64,000 bases of DNA from Mytilus californianus (GCF_021869535.1 NW_026262679.1:85061143-85125142); one strand, 5' to 3'; shown: positions 22,569 to 34,290, counted from the stretch's first letter. Notes: a model not told the origin generated them from the sequence alone. Translations and numbers: made by a program.

Positions 22569-22730
22569 AGATTCCACCACAAAATCTCGTGTAATACGAT
22601 ATTTATCCACTCTCGACAGTTAAATTTTAAATATTTAAAACGCTCGGCGAGCCTCGCGTTTTAAATTTGAAAATTTAATTGTCTCGAGTGGATAAATATC
22701 GTATCACACTCGATGCAGTGGTAGAATCTA
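22569..22730. mobile_element. Fold-back element with ~75-bp arms
   Basis: The left arm (22569-22643) and right arm (about 22656-22730) are imperfect inverted repeats sharing ACGATATTTATCCACTC. The short GC-rich loop contains CTCGGCGAGCC. A transcript would form a long hairpin. Confidence 0.8.
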
Positions 22731-24388
22731 TATTTAAATAACGTGTTATAGGATTCTTTTATTTATCTTTATGAATATTACTTTAACTGTTTAGTCTGTT
22801 TTAGGGGACAACCATTTGATATTCTGGAGGGGACCAGGAGGATTTGTTTTGGATCGGTTATTTATTTTTGTAAACTAAGAGGACAGATTATTTTTTTTTC
22901 TGCACTGTTGAAGCAAGATTTTTCATCTTCATTAAAACAAGGGACTGATTATTTATTTTCATTACTATATTAATAATATTTGAAAACAGAAATTTCTGCG
23001 GAAATGAATCTTCTGATTTCCAAACTGCATATACATGTATTGCATACATACACGGTAATCGAGTTGGGCTGTGACTAGTCTCTTTTAAAAGTATTGCCAA
23101 ATATATTTATGCCGAGCGGAGCGAGGCAAAACAATTTTGAAGGGTTTGGAAGCTGCTGAAGGCCCAAAGAAACTATAGAACAAATGATGCAAAACCGTGC
23201 TTTCTGGGTGTTCCCAGACCCTTTCTTATTCTGAAAACGCAAGTTCTGTTTAAATAATATTTTGACAATATTTTGGTCTCAACATGCTCAAAGCAAAATG
23301 TATAGATTCAGCGTAAGACTTAAGTTTTTATGGACAACACCAAAAGACCAATATGAAGAATAAAGTAAAAATGTAATTCACATTCCAGTGGCTGCTGGTT
23401 TTTTTTTTTTTTTTTTTTTTTTGTTGTTTCGGCATGCAGAATTTAAATCTTTTATACCTGTAAATTATATGGGGTTTTATTCAAATTAAGTTAAGAGGGG
23501 GCTGATTATCAGTGATATAACTATGTCAAGTAATTTTTAATAACACATTTCAATTACAACTTGATGTAGCTCTTAACTGGGATACAATTTAAAGTAGTTA
23601 AGTTGTAAAATTAGCTAAAAAGTCTTTAATAAAATAAATCTTATGATCAAGTTGAAAACAAAATTACTAAATCACAAAAGGAATGCAACACTAAGAGTAT
23701 ACAGAAGGGCAATCAATGAACAAAAGACAAATTTAAAGAAACAGTGATCCCGAAAAAACAGGTGCTACGTCCAAGGGAGAACAGAACTTGCTTCTTGCAA
23801 ACACTTGCTGTGAAAACAATTTGATATGAAGACAAGCTTTTGGTTTTAAAATTTCCTACATAAAGGCATTTGCCTCAATGTAGTTACAGCCCTGTAATAA
23901 AAGTGAGGTAAGTGTTCCTGAGCCAATATACCTCAAGTTAAATGAAACCCATTTTCAGAAATTTCAAGTATATTTAAATAACATTTATACCTTTATTATT
24001 AAAAGATTGGGGAAGTGTTTCCCGAATTTAAAAAAAAAAAAGATGAATTTTATGAAGAATCTGGTGCCACCTCATACTTTGGAATAGCATTTATAAAATG
24101 GCTTAAAGACCTGCCGAGTTATTCATTTTCAATACAGTGTAAGTCAGGTTATTTATTTTCGAACTACTAGTACCACAGAACAAACCATTTATTTTTGTGA
24201 TTATTAAGGCTGAGTTATTTATTTTCAACATCCCGTCATTGTGTTCTAGTAAATTTTTGTATTCTTGTCTTTCATTTTTGCTAATGTGCTTTGTCTATAT
24301 GCCTTTTTGTGTTTCTTTGTTACATATAACGTGGCTCTGTACTTATACATCCCGTCATTGTGCTTTTGTGCTATGGTAAATCTTTTCA
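22731..24388. other. Unassigned, with probable old repeats
   Basis: GCCGAGCGGAGCGAGGC near 23111 resembles the loop sequences of the fold-back elements here. A 24-base T run lies at about 23399-23422. TTATTTATTTTC-type blocks recur near 22945, 24145 and 24215. Positions 24255-24330 share a block (CTATATGCCTTTTTGYGTTT) with 36163-36225. No gene was recognised. Confidence 0.4.
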
Positions 24389-25170
24389 CTAGTAACCCGA
24401 ATTTAGCTTGATCGGCTAAAAAGGTATTAACGCTATTTAAAAAAGATTAATATTCATATGATGAAGACATAATCTTTCAATCAGTTGAATTGAAGTCTGG
24501 AGCTGGCATGTCAGTTAACTGCTAGTAGTCTGTTGTTATTTATGTATTATTGTCATTTTGTTTATTTTCTTTGGTTACATCTTCGACATCAGACTCGGAC
24601 TTCTCTTGAACTGAATTTTAATGTGCGTATTGTTATGCGTTTACTTTTCTACATTGGCTAGAGGTATAGGGGGAGGGTTGAGATCTCATAAACATGTTTA
24701 ACCCCGCCGCATTTTTGCGCCTGTCCCAAGTCAGGAGCCTCTAGCCTTTGTTAGTCTTGTATTATTTTTAATTTTAGTTTCTTGTGTACAATTTGGAGTT
24801 TAGTATGGCGTTCATTATCACTGAACTAGTATATATATTTGTTTAGGGGCCAGCTGAAGGACGCCTCCGGGTGCGGGAATTTCTCGCTGCATTGAAGACC
24901 TGTTGGTGACCTTCTGCTGTTGTCTGTTCTATGGTCGGGTTGTTGTCTCTTTGACACATTCCCCATTTCCATTCTCAATTTTAATGAAGATTTGATAAAG
25001 ATTGACAAAAAATAAAAATTGTGTTTAATCTATTTCAATTAATATCAAATTATTTTAATGCCAGTCAAATAGATTCCCTTGCGGTCATTCAAGTTAGTTT
25101 CAAATGTGGTTAAGCTGTGTCGAACTAATTGGCTACGCCCCCGTTAAACCATTTCAAACTGGCTTTTATT
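24389..25170 (+). mobile_element. Element X, copy interrupted by element C
   Basis: The outer parts (24389-24449 and 24985-25170) align in inverted orientation with 35815-36136: CTAGTAACCCGA at the left end, AAAAAGGTATTAACGCTAT, then GAAGATTTGATAA, GTTAAGCTGTGTCGAACTAA and CCCCCGTTAAACCATTTCAA. The copy at 35.8 kb lacks 24450-24984, which identifies that block as an insertion; it contains element C plus about 50 bp. Confidence 0.75.
24502..24984 (+). mobile_element. ~485-bp dispersed element C, copy 2
   Basis: Direct repeat of 2837-3323 with the same two ends. It sits inside element X between GATTAAT and GAAGATTTG; a possible short duplicated TTAAT flanks the insertion. Confidence 0.75.
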
Positions 25171-25184
25171 CGTTTTTGTATTCT

Positions 25185-26011
25185 AAACGGGCGATATCTT
25201 TTTGCGCCAAAAATGAACTCATTTGCGCCACAACTTATTTGCGCCAATGCTACTTCTGCGCCACTTCATTTTAATAACTATAGGTATCATTTGCGCCAAT
25301 AAAAAAATCATCTAATCACTTGGCATATCAGGAATTAAGTCCTCAACAAAGCTATCACCCACATCTTCTGGTTTAAGGAACCCTTATCCGAAATAATGGT
25401 GTAACCATTTACTAATGTCAGTTCCATTTTTCTTGTATTCGTTCCCAAGACCCAAATTCTGTGTTTTCATCCACCAAGCCTGACCAAGATGGAATCCACA
25501 AGACTTAATGACGACGTTTGGAAAGATGTCTCTTACTGTTTAATGCATTCGTTCTTCAAAATCTAGATGAATGGTGCTAATGTTCAAGGTCAGATTAAAC
25601 TTCTTGCAACTTTCATCAAGTAAGAAAAAGATTTTCTTGTAACAAGCCTCTGATTTTGTCGGTAACAGACAAAATACTAATGGAATATAATGTCCATTCT
25701 TAAAGCGATGTATAGTATAGAGTTTTTTGAAATATTTTGGACAACATTTATAAGTACCATCAGCAAAAAAGTTCTCTGAAACTGTACTCAGAAATTTCAA
25801 ATTAGCCTCGTATCCGTGACATAAAATTATCCCGCTTTCTGAATCATTACGCAAAACAAAGTCATCATCTTTGTTTGTTACTAATATACAGGTAAATGTG
25901 GCGCAATTTGATTCCATCTATTGGCGCAATTAATACCATCAGAAAAATAGAGAGTGGCGCAATTGATACCTTTTCAAAACTGTAATTGGCGCAAATTGAT
26001 TCTGTCCGTTT
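25185..26011 (-). mobile_element. Deleted Mutator-like element (MULE), 827 bp
   Basis: The ends are imperfect ~26-bp inverted repeats: AAACGG, a short variable stretch, then TTTGCGCCAA. Five GCGCCA motifs point inward at the left (25202, 25222, 25239, 25256, 25291) and four inverted copies (TGGCGCAA) lie at the right (25899, 25922, 25955, 25987). Subterminal motif arrays are usual for transposase binding in such elements. A broken transposase frame fills the middle. No clean 8-9-bp target duplication was seen. Confidence 0.75.
25312..25917 (-). pseudogene. MULE transposase fragment with two in-frame stops
   Basis: One minus-strand frame of 202 codons runs from an ATG at 25917 to a TAG at 25312-25314, broken by TAA at codon 126 (25540-25542) and codon 178 (25384-25386). 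Visible MULE core features: FADGTYKCCPKYF with the first catalytic Asp at residue 53; YIPLVFCLLPTKSE at 77-90; HLDFE with the second Asp at 119; and, after the first stop, SCGFHLGQAWW with the C-x2-H signature at 140-143. The N-terminal DNA-binding part (often FLYWCH or WRKY-like) and the distal Glu region are missing, since the family usually exceeds 400 residues. The frame is otherwise intact, so the inactivating changes look few and fairly recent. Confidence 0.8.
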
Positions 26012-26097
26012 TATTGAGATTTTGCTGAATTATTTCATATATTTTAATCATTTTCCATGTATAGTTTAAATGTCTTAACTCGTTACATCGTGATGTT

Positions 26098-26186
26098 CAC
26101 CTCGGTAGCAGTGGGGATAGGGCTCTCGTTTACAATACAGATATCAATACACCCAAAGGAAGTAACGGTCCAATTCCCGTGCAAGG
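26098..26186 (+). mobile_element. Possible tRNA-derived SINE head
   Basis: GGTAGCAGTGGGG (26104-26116) resembles a pol III A box and GGTCCAATTCC (26167-26177) matches 8 of 11 positions of the B box consensus GGTTCGANTCC. The ~50-base spacing is plausible. Acceptor-stem pairing is not evident, so it is not called as a functional tRNA. A short AT-rich tail with repeated AACTTAACTT follows. Confidence 0.35.
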
Positions 26187-26744
26187 ACGGTTTATCTATA
26201 TAATATTAAATAACTTAACTTAACTTGAATTTCACTTTCAAATACACGAGATGACATTAAATTTTTGCATTTTCCTATATGTTGTCATCCTTTCTTTAAA
26301 CAAAGGTAGATACATTAGAAATTGTTGACCTTTTGTCTCTATAGTGTCGTCAATGGTTAAGTTTCTGTTCAGTATAGCATTGTAGGTAACACAAGATTTT
26401 ACACTTGCTTAAGTATAAATATTCAGATATTTGTACGTCTTTTTCCGTTGCAATTGACAAATTTGGGACAGAATTGACAATTTTATGAATGTTTACATTG
26501 ATAACAATTTTTTTCGAATAAAATCGTGTTTAAAAAATATTTTAACGAACTTTAACAACGTGTCCTGTAAAGTTTATCGAGAATCTTTTTTAGTTCCTTT
26601 TCGCATGGACTGTCTCGGATATAACGGTAACGCAAATCACGTGTATTAAACATAGTTTAAGCCTGAGGATATCATTTCAGATTCAACTTCCTAATCTTCA
26701 ATCCACAGACACGCCATCCTCTTATCTTGTAAATTTTACTAGTA

Positions 26745-27560
26745 CACGAATTACGAGGGTTAGATAAAAGCAACAGTAGTATACCGCTGTTCAAAAGTCA
26801 TAAATCGATTGAGAGAAAACAAATCCGGGCTACAAACTAAAACCGAGGGAAACACATAAACTATAACAGGAAAACAACGAAACAACAGAAACACTGAAGT
26901 GCAACAAAAAACAAACGACAATTCAACATACATAGAAACTAACCATTAGATAACAACTGCCATATTCCTGACTTGGTACAGGACATTTTAAGAAAAAATG
27001 GTTTTGTGCCGGCTAGCCAATAACATAAACGGTACCAATTTTTCTGCACCAGATGCGCATTTCGACAATCAATGTCTCTTCAGTGATGCTCGAGGTCAAA
27101 ATATTTGAAAATCAAAAGCTTATTTAAAAGATGAAAAGCTATAAGCCAAAAAGGACAAAAAAGTATAGCCAAAGCCGGGCAGGGAATCAGAGCTTTGCAT
27201 GAGGGTGATACATTCCTTAATTTCAAATAATTTCAAACATTTTGTAACAGGAAATTTCAATAACACTAAATCCGTATTTTCATGCCAGTACCGAAGTACT
27301 GGCTACTGGGTAGGTGATACCCTCGGGGACTATCAGTCCACCAGCAGAGGCATCGACCCAGTGGTATTAATAACATAAACGGTACCAATTTTTCTGCACC
27401 AGATGCGCATTTCGACAATCAATGTCTCTTCAGTGATGCTCGAGGTCAAAATATTTGAAAATCCAAAGCTTATTAAAAAGATGAAAAGCTATAAGCCAAA
27501 AAGGACAAAACCTCGCGCTTTATGGCAATGTTAAATATACCGCTAAAATGACAACATTAC
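26745..27560 (+). repeat. Dispersed repeat family B, interrupted copy
   Basis: Positions 26745-27009 (AACCGAGGGAAACACATAAA, then GCCATATTCCTGACTTGGTA) continue at 27510 (CCTCGCGCTTTATGGCAATG). From memory these halves are contiguous in other mussel copies. The break is filled by the 350-bp tandem repeat at 27019-27509. The continuity is established only by recall, not within this window. Confidence 0.5.
27019..27509 (+). repeat. 350-bp repeat, 1.4 tandem units
   Basis: 27019-27159 and 27369-27509 are near-identical direct copies 350 bp apart, both starting AATAACATAAACGGTACCAA and containing CACCAGATGCGCATTTCGAC. The repeat shares the ATGTCTCTTCAGTGATG block with the repeats at 1378 and 7107. 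Confidence 0.9.
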
Positions 27561-27565
27561 ACATT

Positions 27566-27735
27566 AAACATGTTTGTGGGTGCTCAATCCTCCCCTAACC
27601 TTGGACAGTGATTAAACAGTACAACATAAGAACAAACTGTAAAAATCAGTTGAAAAAGGCTTAACTCTTCAGATCGATTCAAAAACCTACATTCAAAAAC
27701 ACAGACCGGACGTGGCAGGGTATTTATCCATCCCT
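27566..27735 (+). repeat. Dispersed repeat family A, 3' fragment
   Basis: Contains ACAGTACAACATAAGAAC and AAAATCAGTTGAAAAAGGCT as in the 3' part of the 33487-33965 copy, then GGACGTGGCAGGGTA. Confidence 0.7.
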
Positions 27736-30384
27736 CATCCGTAACAATAACAAAAAAACCAGTAACCCAATAAAAAAAGGAAACAGAAAATAATGATCAA
27801 TATTTAACATTCGTCAGCAAAACGCGATCGATGGTCTTTTCGGTCTTTTCGCAATAAAACATGGTAATTAAGGCCTTTAGTCGAATAAGATGTGAATACA
27901 GTAAAAGAGACTACCATTAGTTTGCTATCAATCCCAAATGCATGATGGGTAAAAATACAGTATTCAGGTATTACCTATTTTGCATTAAACCATTTCTCAA
28001 AAGAAAATTCAATAGTGAAGTTCGGAAAGTATTTCTAAGAAACTGTTTTCTCTGTTTTCGTAGCTTTCTTTCTTGCAAGAACATTTATGCCTGTATTAAC
28101 TTTCAGGAATTCTGAATTCTTGTGTATAAAAGTTATCTGTATACTTTTTCAACTTGATTTCAATAATTGCGAACTCTTATTTATAAAGTATTTCGGATAG
28201 TGCGCTGTATTGTAGTATAATTGTAACTATATGTTCTGAGGGTATAGCCCGAGGAAAATATGTTTTTTAGGGGAACAAAAATCTCCATAACTGGAGAAAA
28301 AACGAATTGAAATGGAAATATAACTCATAACAAGAATATGTTTAAATTGCAGAAAGCATCCATTTAAATCATCAAATGAATGCATTTTATTTATAAAATG
28401 ATCGTTTGATTTAAAATTATTTTAAAATAGACCAATGAAAATAATTTATTTACACGAGGAAAAGCTAGGTATTTGTGACGTACATGTATGACTGACTGAA
28501 TAACGTGTACAAGTATTTCCCATTATTTCGGCCTCTTTACTGCAGTGTAAATGGTCTAAATCTGCAATTGTTAAATGCATTTTTTTTAATTTACACAATA
28601 TAACAAAACTTAGGATGAGACGAATTAATTGTTTTAATCGGTTGTTTAACGTCCAGTGGCAACTTTTAGACGACTTATTAGGGAGAGAATACTAGTATTC
28701 GATATGATATAAATATATGAACAAGGATATATGCACGTGCAGATTTTTAACTTTTACTTTAAACGACAGCGTCCCCGAAAATTGTTATATAACTAATATA
28801 ATGCGTTCCGAATTCACTCCACATTTCTGAATTTATCCTCATTATGAAATCAATATGAAGAAATTTCAAATGTTCGGGCAAAACTAATTCAAATTTAAGT
28901 CAAAATGATCCTAAGGAAAGGATGCACACAAGAGCCAACAGTTCACCTTTTGTTATGTTGTGTAGTTGAGTTGCTGTCTCTCCGACGTATCTATCTCATC
29001 TCCTTTTCGTTTATGTATGCGACTTTAATATCGTCACCAAAAATCGCGTCATTCACACAATACTCTACTTTTCGTTTTATTTTCTTATTTTAACATGATT
29101 AATATACAAATAAGAAGATAATGTTAATTTGAGTTATTTACAAACAATTGCATTTCTTTATTTGTAGCACGTTCCTTAATTCGTTCACGTTTCTGCAAAA
29201 AAAGTGTTTCCTTCTCGCATTTTAACGGCCTTTTTCCCGCAATTTTTTTCAAAACAATTTCATAACAAGTCAATTGATGAACTTTTTCAAAAAGATGTTT
29301 TTCTCATCTATAAGAGTAATATTGTGTTGTACATATACATGCATGTTGATTTTTTTTTAGATTTCTAAAAAATATTTAGCAGTTCAACATTGATTCACGG
29401 TATTCATATTATACGTACAAAAGAGAGAATTATCATAAAACATTTCAGGAAAATTAATTAAAACGACAAGCAATTCATTTTTTTCACAAATTTAAGTGGA
29501 TTTTATCATATACACATACTAAGGATAAAATAAAATGCATACATCTAATGTAACGGTGACATGTAGCTGTTTTCATCCTTGCCCCGCTTTAGTCGCTGAT
29601 GGATAGCTGTATAATTAGCAATCATACCCGGGCACATCTCCTAATTTTTATGTTGTCAAAATCGTATGACAGATTAGACTGTTTAATGTTATTACAACCT
29701 TTTTAGAGGCGGACAATTTAGAGCTTGGCACATTTTCTATTGTTGAAGCTAGAATGTATAAGCTCCAGGTATACTGCTATATTAGGTCCTGGGAAATGGA
29801 GGTAGTTGCTAAATACAGCGAGTTACCTTGTTCGTACGATATTCCCAATAAAACATCGTATTATATCACGCCTATTTTTTTTAAAGTTCCAATGTGAATG
29901 TACTTTTTGCACCAGTGACAAATATATTATATTTTTAGCGGAAATTTCAAAGTAAATTAATTTGTTATATGTAATAGCTTTAAACAAGACTAAACTGAAT
30001 AAGGAATAGATTTAAAAACTTGATTTCGACTTTTCAAATTCATTATTTCTATCTAATAACGAATTTTTTTTTTTAAATAAATACTAACAACAATAGGTCG
30101 TACTGTTGCCTATTATGTGAATAGTTGTCTCATGGGCAATCATACCACATTTCCTTATTTCTACTAGTATACAGTTTTCATTGGCGGTATTTGGTGATCA
30201 AAAGTTGTTAACTTGTATATGTCATGTGGTCTGTGGTGGAGAGTTGGAAATCATACCACATCTTATTTTCTTTATGTATTCTTTCTTAATAAAATGATTT
30301 CCCTGAACAATAATAACGAAAATGTTTGGTTGGGTGGGAAGAATCATTGAAATGTTATTTTTCTTAATTCTATTTTACTTTTAC
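27736..30384. other. Unassigned AT-rich sequence with family A scraps
   Basis: Short minus-strand family A pieces lie near 29590-29645, 30100-30160 and 30220-30265 (GGCAATCATACCACATTTCC type). No gene was recognised in the remainder. Confidence 0.4.
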
Positions 30385-30414
30385 CAGAGACATATATGTG
30401 TATTTATGTCTCTG
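30385..30414. mobile_element. Small CAGAGACAT palindromic element, copy 1
   Basis: CAGAGACAT at 30385 is mirrored by ATGTCTCTG ending at 30414, with a 12-base AT-rich centre. Confidence 0.55.
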
Positions 30415-30447
30415 CTTTTACAATATTGTGTATTCTATTGAAACATG

Positions 30448-30556
30448 AACGCGGACTTCAATGAAAACACCTGGATTGAAGTTTGCAAATCTACCGACCA
30501 ATGAAATGCATTGGAATGTATAACGCGGACTTCAACGAGAGCACCTAGATTGAAAC
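30448..30556 (+). repeat. Local duplicate, copy 1 (ACGCGGACTTCAA block)
   Basis: Matches 34370-34478 in direct orientation. Each copy has two internal units (ACGCGGACTTCAAYGARARC, then ACCTRGAT) about 75-80 bp apart. Upstream sequence (GGGAAGAATCAT near 30340 and 34178) also matches. Confidence 0.75.
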
Positions 30557-30764
30557 ACACGACATTCATAGGTTTTAGCATTAACAAACACCTTCTTGAT
30601 ATCATCATTTCCTTAAATAGCTTTTTAGAAAACAAACGCTTATTACATACGCAATTAAAAGAGTTGACGACATAATAGACTAATTCCTTTTTCGTTTGAT
30701 TAGATGGACACACATTAGGTCAGGTGCATTAGGTCGTAAAAGCTTAATTTTGTCTTTCTTATAA

Positions 30765-30797
30765 CAGAGACATTTATATAGTGTGTATATGCCTCTG
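30765..30797. mobile_element. Small CAGAGACAT palindromic element, copy 2
   Basis: CAGAGACAT (30765-30773) and ATGCCTCTG (30789-30797), one mismatch to a perfect palindrome. Confidence 0.5.
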
Positions 30798-31221
30798 CTT
30801 ATGGTAATTTTATGTTAACTAAATGTAATTACTTTAAATCAAAAGATGTATTGTTATAAATCGGTGAATTTTCAAAATTTTTTGTTTGGCATTCGTTAAA
30901 TAATTGTTATCAAGCCTAAGTGGATAGTCTAGAAACGTTACGCAGTGCTGGTAATTCATTTACCTCTGTATATTTAATATTACATCGAAAATCAATTATA
31001 ATGTTCATATGAAAATAAGAAGATGTGGTATGGTTGACATTGATACAACTCTCCACCACAGACCAAGTGACATATAAGTTAAAGAACTCTAGATCACCGT
31101 ATGGCCTTCAACAACGAGCTAAACCCTTAACGCATAGTCAGCTATAAAAGTCCCCGAAATGACAAATGTTAAACAGTTCAAACGAAAAACTAACGGTCTG
31201 ATTTATGTAGAATACTATTAT

Positions 31222-32425
31222 ATAACAAGAGTGCACACGCTGAAATGTCTCGCCTTCTTTACTAATCATTGATATTATGTTGATAGTTCTAAATATAAAG
31301 CTTTACTACAACTATCACATAAACTTAACATGATCCAAGAAAATGAGGTCAAGGTTATATAAACCAAACAAGAAATACATGTACACCTTACAATCATTCA
31401 ATACACTAAATATAGTTGACCTATTGCTTATAGTTTCTAAGATACAGACTTAACCAAGAAAACTAAACATTGACTAATGAACCATGAAAATGAGGTCAAG
31501 GTCAGATGAACCATGCCAGGCAGACATGTACAGCTTGCAATTCTTCCATACAACAAATATAGTTGACCTATTGCTTATAGTAATAGAAAAACAGACTAAA
31601 ACACAAAAACTTAACACTGAGCTATGAACCGTGAAAATGAGGTCAAGGTCAAATAAAACCGACCAAACTGACATGTACATCATAAAATATTTCCATACAC
31701 CAAATATAGTTGACCTATTGCATATAGTATTAGAAAAAAGACCAAAACTCAAAAATTTAACATTGACCACTGAACCATGAAAATGAGGTCAAGGTCAGAA
31801 GACACCTGCCAGCTAGACATGTACACCTTACAATCATTCCATACACCAAATATAGTAGCCCTATTGCATACAGTATAAGAAAAACAGACCAAAACACAAA
31901 AACTTAACTATAACCACTAAACCATGAAAATGAGGTCAAGGTCAGATGACACCTGCCAGTTGGACATGTACACCTTACAGTCCTTCCATACACCGAATAT
32001 GCTAGACCTATTGCTTCTAGTATCTGAGATATGGACTTGACGACCAAAACTTAACCTTGTTCACTGATCCATGAAATGAGGTCGAGGTCAAGTGAAAACT
32101 GTCTGACGGGCATAAGGACCTTGCAAGGTACGCACATACCAAATATAGTTATCCAATTACTCATTATAAGAGAGAAATTAACATTACAAAAAATATAAAA
32201 ATTTTTTTCAAGTAGTCACTGAACCATGAAAATGAGGTCATGGACAATGGACATGTGACAGACGGAAACTTCGTAACATAAGGCATCTATATACAAAGTA
32301 TGAAGCATCCAGGTCTTCCACCTTCTAAAATACAAAGCTTTTAAGAAGTTAGCTAACGCCGCCGCCGCAACCGGATCACTATCCCTATGTCGAGCTTTCT
32401 GCGACAAAAATCGCAGGCTCGACAA
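31222..32425 (+). mobile_element. HINE/pearl-like element with 147-bp tandem core
   Basis: Begins AAGAGTGCACACGCTGAAAT, contains seven ~147-bp units, and ends with GTCGAGCTTTCTGCGAC and TCGCAGGCTCGAC, a terminal hairpin (CTGCGAC/GTCGCAG-like stem at about 32399-32416). It sits within a family A copy whose halves resume on either side. Short structured ends with a tandem core fit non-autonomous Helitron-type elements known in bivalves; class is inferred. Confidence 0.7.
31340..32240 (+). repeat. Seven tandem ~147-bp units
   Basis: AAATGAGGTC recurs at about 31340, 31487, 31634, 31780, 31927, 32074 and 32229, spaced 147, 147, 146, 147, 147 and 155 bp. Other shared blocks are GACATGTACA, CCATACACCAAATATAGT and GACCTATTGC. 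The units are diverged, so the array is not recent. Confidence 0.9.
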
Positions 32426-32483
32426 AAACGAAAAACAAAAATGATATACAGCAACAAATTTGAACAACAACCACTGATTACAG

Positions 32484-32600
32484 CCGGGGCGGATCCAGCC
32501 GTTTAAAGAAAGGTGGTTCCAATCATATGTCCCCATTCAAAAGCATTGATCATCAAACAAAAGGGGTTCCGACCCCCGGAACACCCCAGGATCTGTCATT
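32484..32600. mobile_element. Second insertion within the split family A copy
   Basis: About 117 bp (GGGGCGGATCCAGCC to CCCCAGGATCTG) absent from the intact family A copy. GATTACAG precedes it and ATTGTACAG ends it, a possible imperfect target duplication. Confidence 0.5.
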
Positions 32601-32735
32601 GTACAGTCTCCCGACTTGGGACAGGCACATCCAGAATGTATACGGGCCAAAATTATAAAAATAAAAATAAAAAAAAACAGTTGAAAAAGGTTTTACTCAT
32701 CAGATCGATACAAAACAGAAAAACAACTGACAGAT

Positions 32736-33486
32736 TATAATCATAATTCGGGCAAATGACGACTTCCCGTTAGGTTTTAGCGCCAGATTATCATATAATA
32801 TAAAAATTGTTATATTCAATTTTCATGTTTTCAAAAATGCCTTTAATTGTCTGTGAGGTTTTTTTTGTTATTCCATGAAGTCCTACTATTTATTCACTGC
32901 TTAATCAATGAAAAATATAGGAGTATTACTTTTAGTTTATTGGATAATGATTTGGATTTAATTACTTAAAATTAAGGCTGCGAAAAAGATATGATTATGT
33001 AACTGTTTCAAAGTTCGAGTTGATCAATTGTTGATTTAAGAAGATAAGTAAAATTTATTTTCATGAGGAATAAAATGCATTTTGATAATAATGATAATGA
33101 TAAAGACTTATGTTTCCCTGACATGTCATAAGAAGTGCGCATAGTGGCATTAATAGAAGTACACCGCGGCGCATACGTCCTTGGTGAATTGTGATTATCT
33201 GTATTGTTTTAAAAATTGTGAGTATTTTCGTTGCATATTTGTTTTGAAAAAAAGATACATGTATGACATGTATTGTGATTGCCTATTTAGTTATCAAATA
33301 TTACTGAAACTAGCATTTGTACTGCATGTATCATGTGTATCATAGCACAGACCGGTCGTGGTAGGGTTTGAGTACTCGCAGTTATTTCAAGCTACTTATT
33401 TTTTTTCTTTATGATACTGTTTCCAGCTATGTCTTATATTATAGCTATTCAGCATAAGTAAATAACTCTTTATTGTAATATAATAT
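32736..33486. other. Unassigned AT-rich sequence
   Basis: No gene or repeat was recognised. Confidence 0.4.
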
Positions 33487-33965
33487 AAAAAGAAGATGTG
33501 GTATGATTGCCAACGAGACAACTCTCCACAAGAGACCAAATGACACAGAAATTAACCACTATAGGTTACCGTACGGCCTTCAACAATGAGCAAAGCCCAT
33601 ACCGCACAGTCAGCTATAAAAGGCCCCGAACTGACAATGTAAAACAATTCAAACGAGAAAACTAACGGCCTAATTTATGTACAAAAAATGAACAAGAAAC
33701 AAATATGTAACACATAAACAAACGACAACCACTGAATTACAGGCTCCTGACTTGGGACAGGCACATACATACAGAATGTGGCGGGGTTAAACATGTTAGC
33801 GGGATCCCAAACCTCCCCCTAACCTGGGACAGTGGTGTAACAGTACAACATAAGAACGAACTATAAAAATCAGTTGATAGAGGCTTTACTCATCAGATGG
33901 ATAAAAATACAAATACTACAAATACAAGTGGACGTGGCCGGGTACTTGTACATCCAAACAACAAA
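33487..33965 (+). repeat. Dispersed repeat family A, most complete copy
   Basis: Uninterrupted ~480-bp copy used as reference: AAAAGAAGATGTGGTATGAT at the start, CGTACGGCCTTCAACAATGA, AGCTATAAAAGGCCCC, CAGGCTCCTGACTTGGGACA, GGCGGGGTTAAACATGTTAG, ACAGTACAACATAAGAACGA, ending near GGACGTGGCCGGGTACTTGT. No open frame and no obvious pol III boxes. At least seven further copies or parts lie in this window, in both orientations. Confidence 0.85.
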
Positions 33966-34290
33966 AAAATACTTTACAGATCTGAGAGTACTCGCAGTTA
34001 CTGATAGCTAGTTCAAAGCCACTAACAACTAATAAAAAAAATTCATGCATACATTGAAAATCGACCATATATTTGTTACAAATACAACAGGCTTTTGTAT
34101 GCTTGAATTTTATTCTAATAAAGTAGTATTCGGATCATCAGTAAAAAGTAATTATGCTTTGCGAAAAAGACAGTTTTGTTGTATGGGAAGAATCATAAGT
34201 GTGTTATTTTTCTAAATTATTTTTGTTAACGCGGACATCCTAGAGAAAAACGGATTAAATAATTTACAATATTGTATATGTATGGAAGTT

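Larger units (their letters stand above)
31020..32735 (+). repeat. Dispersed repeat family A, copy split by two insertions
   Basis: The 5' part (31020-31215) ends at GATTTATGTAG; the middle part (about 32428-32483) resumes with AAACAAAAATG and AACCACTGATTACAG; the 3' part (about 32601-32735) resumes with CCCGACTTGGGACAGGCAC. Order and orientation match the uninterrupted 33487-33965 copy, so the intervening blocks are insertions. Confidence 0.75.

Noticed and set aside
26098-26186. Functional tRNA gene
   Set aside because: The B box matches only 8 of 11 positions and no acceptor or anticodon stem could be paired. Kept only as a possible SINE head.
31340-32240. Minus-strand frames at 31474-31770 and 32216-32536 as genes
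   Set aside because: They follow the 147-bp repeat period and are broken at unit junctions.
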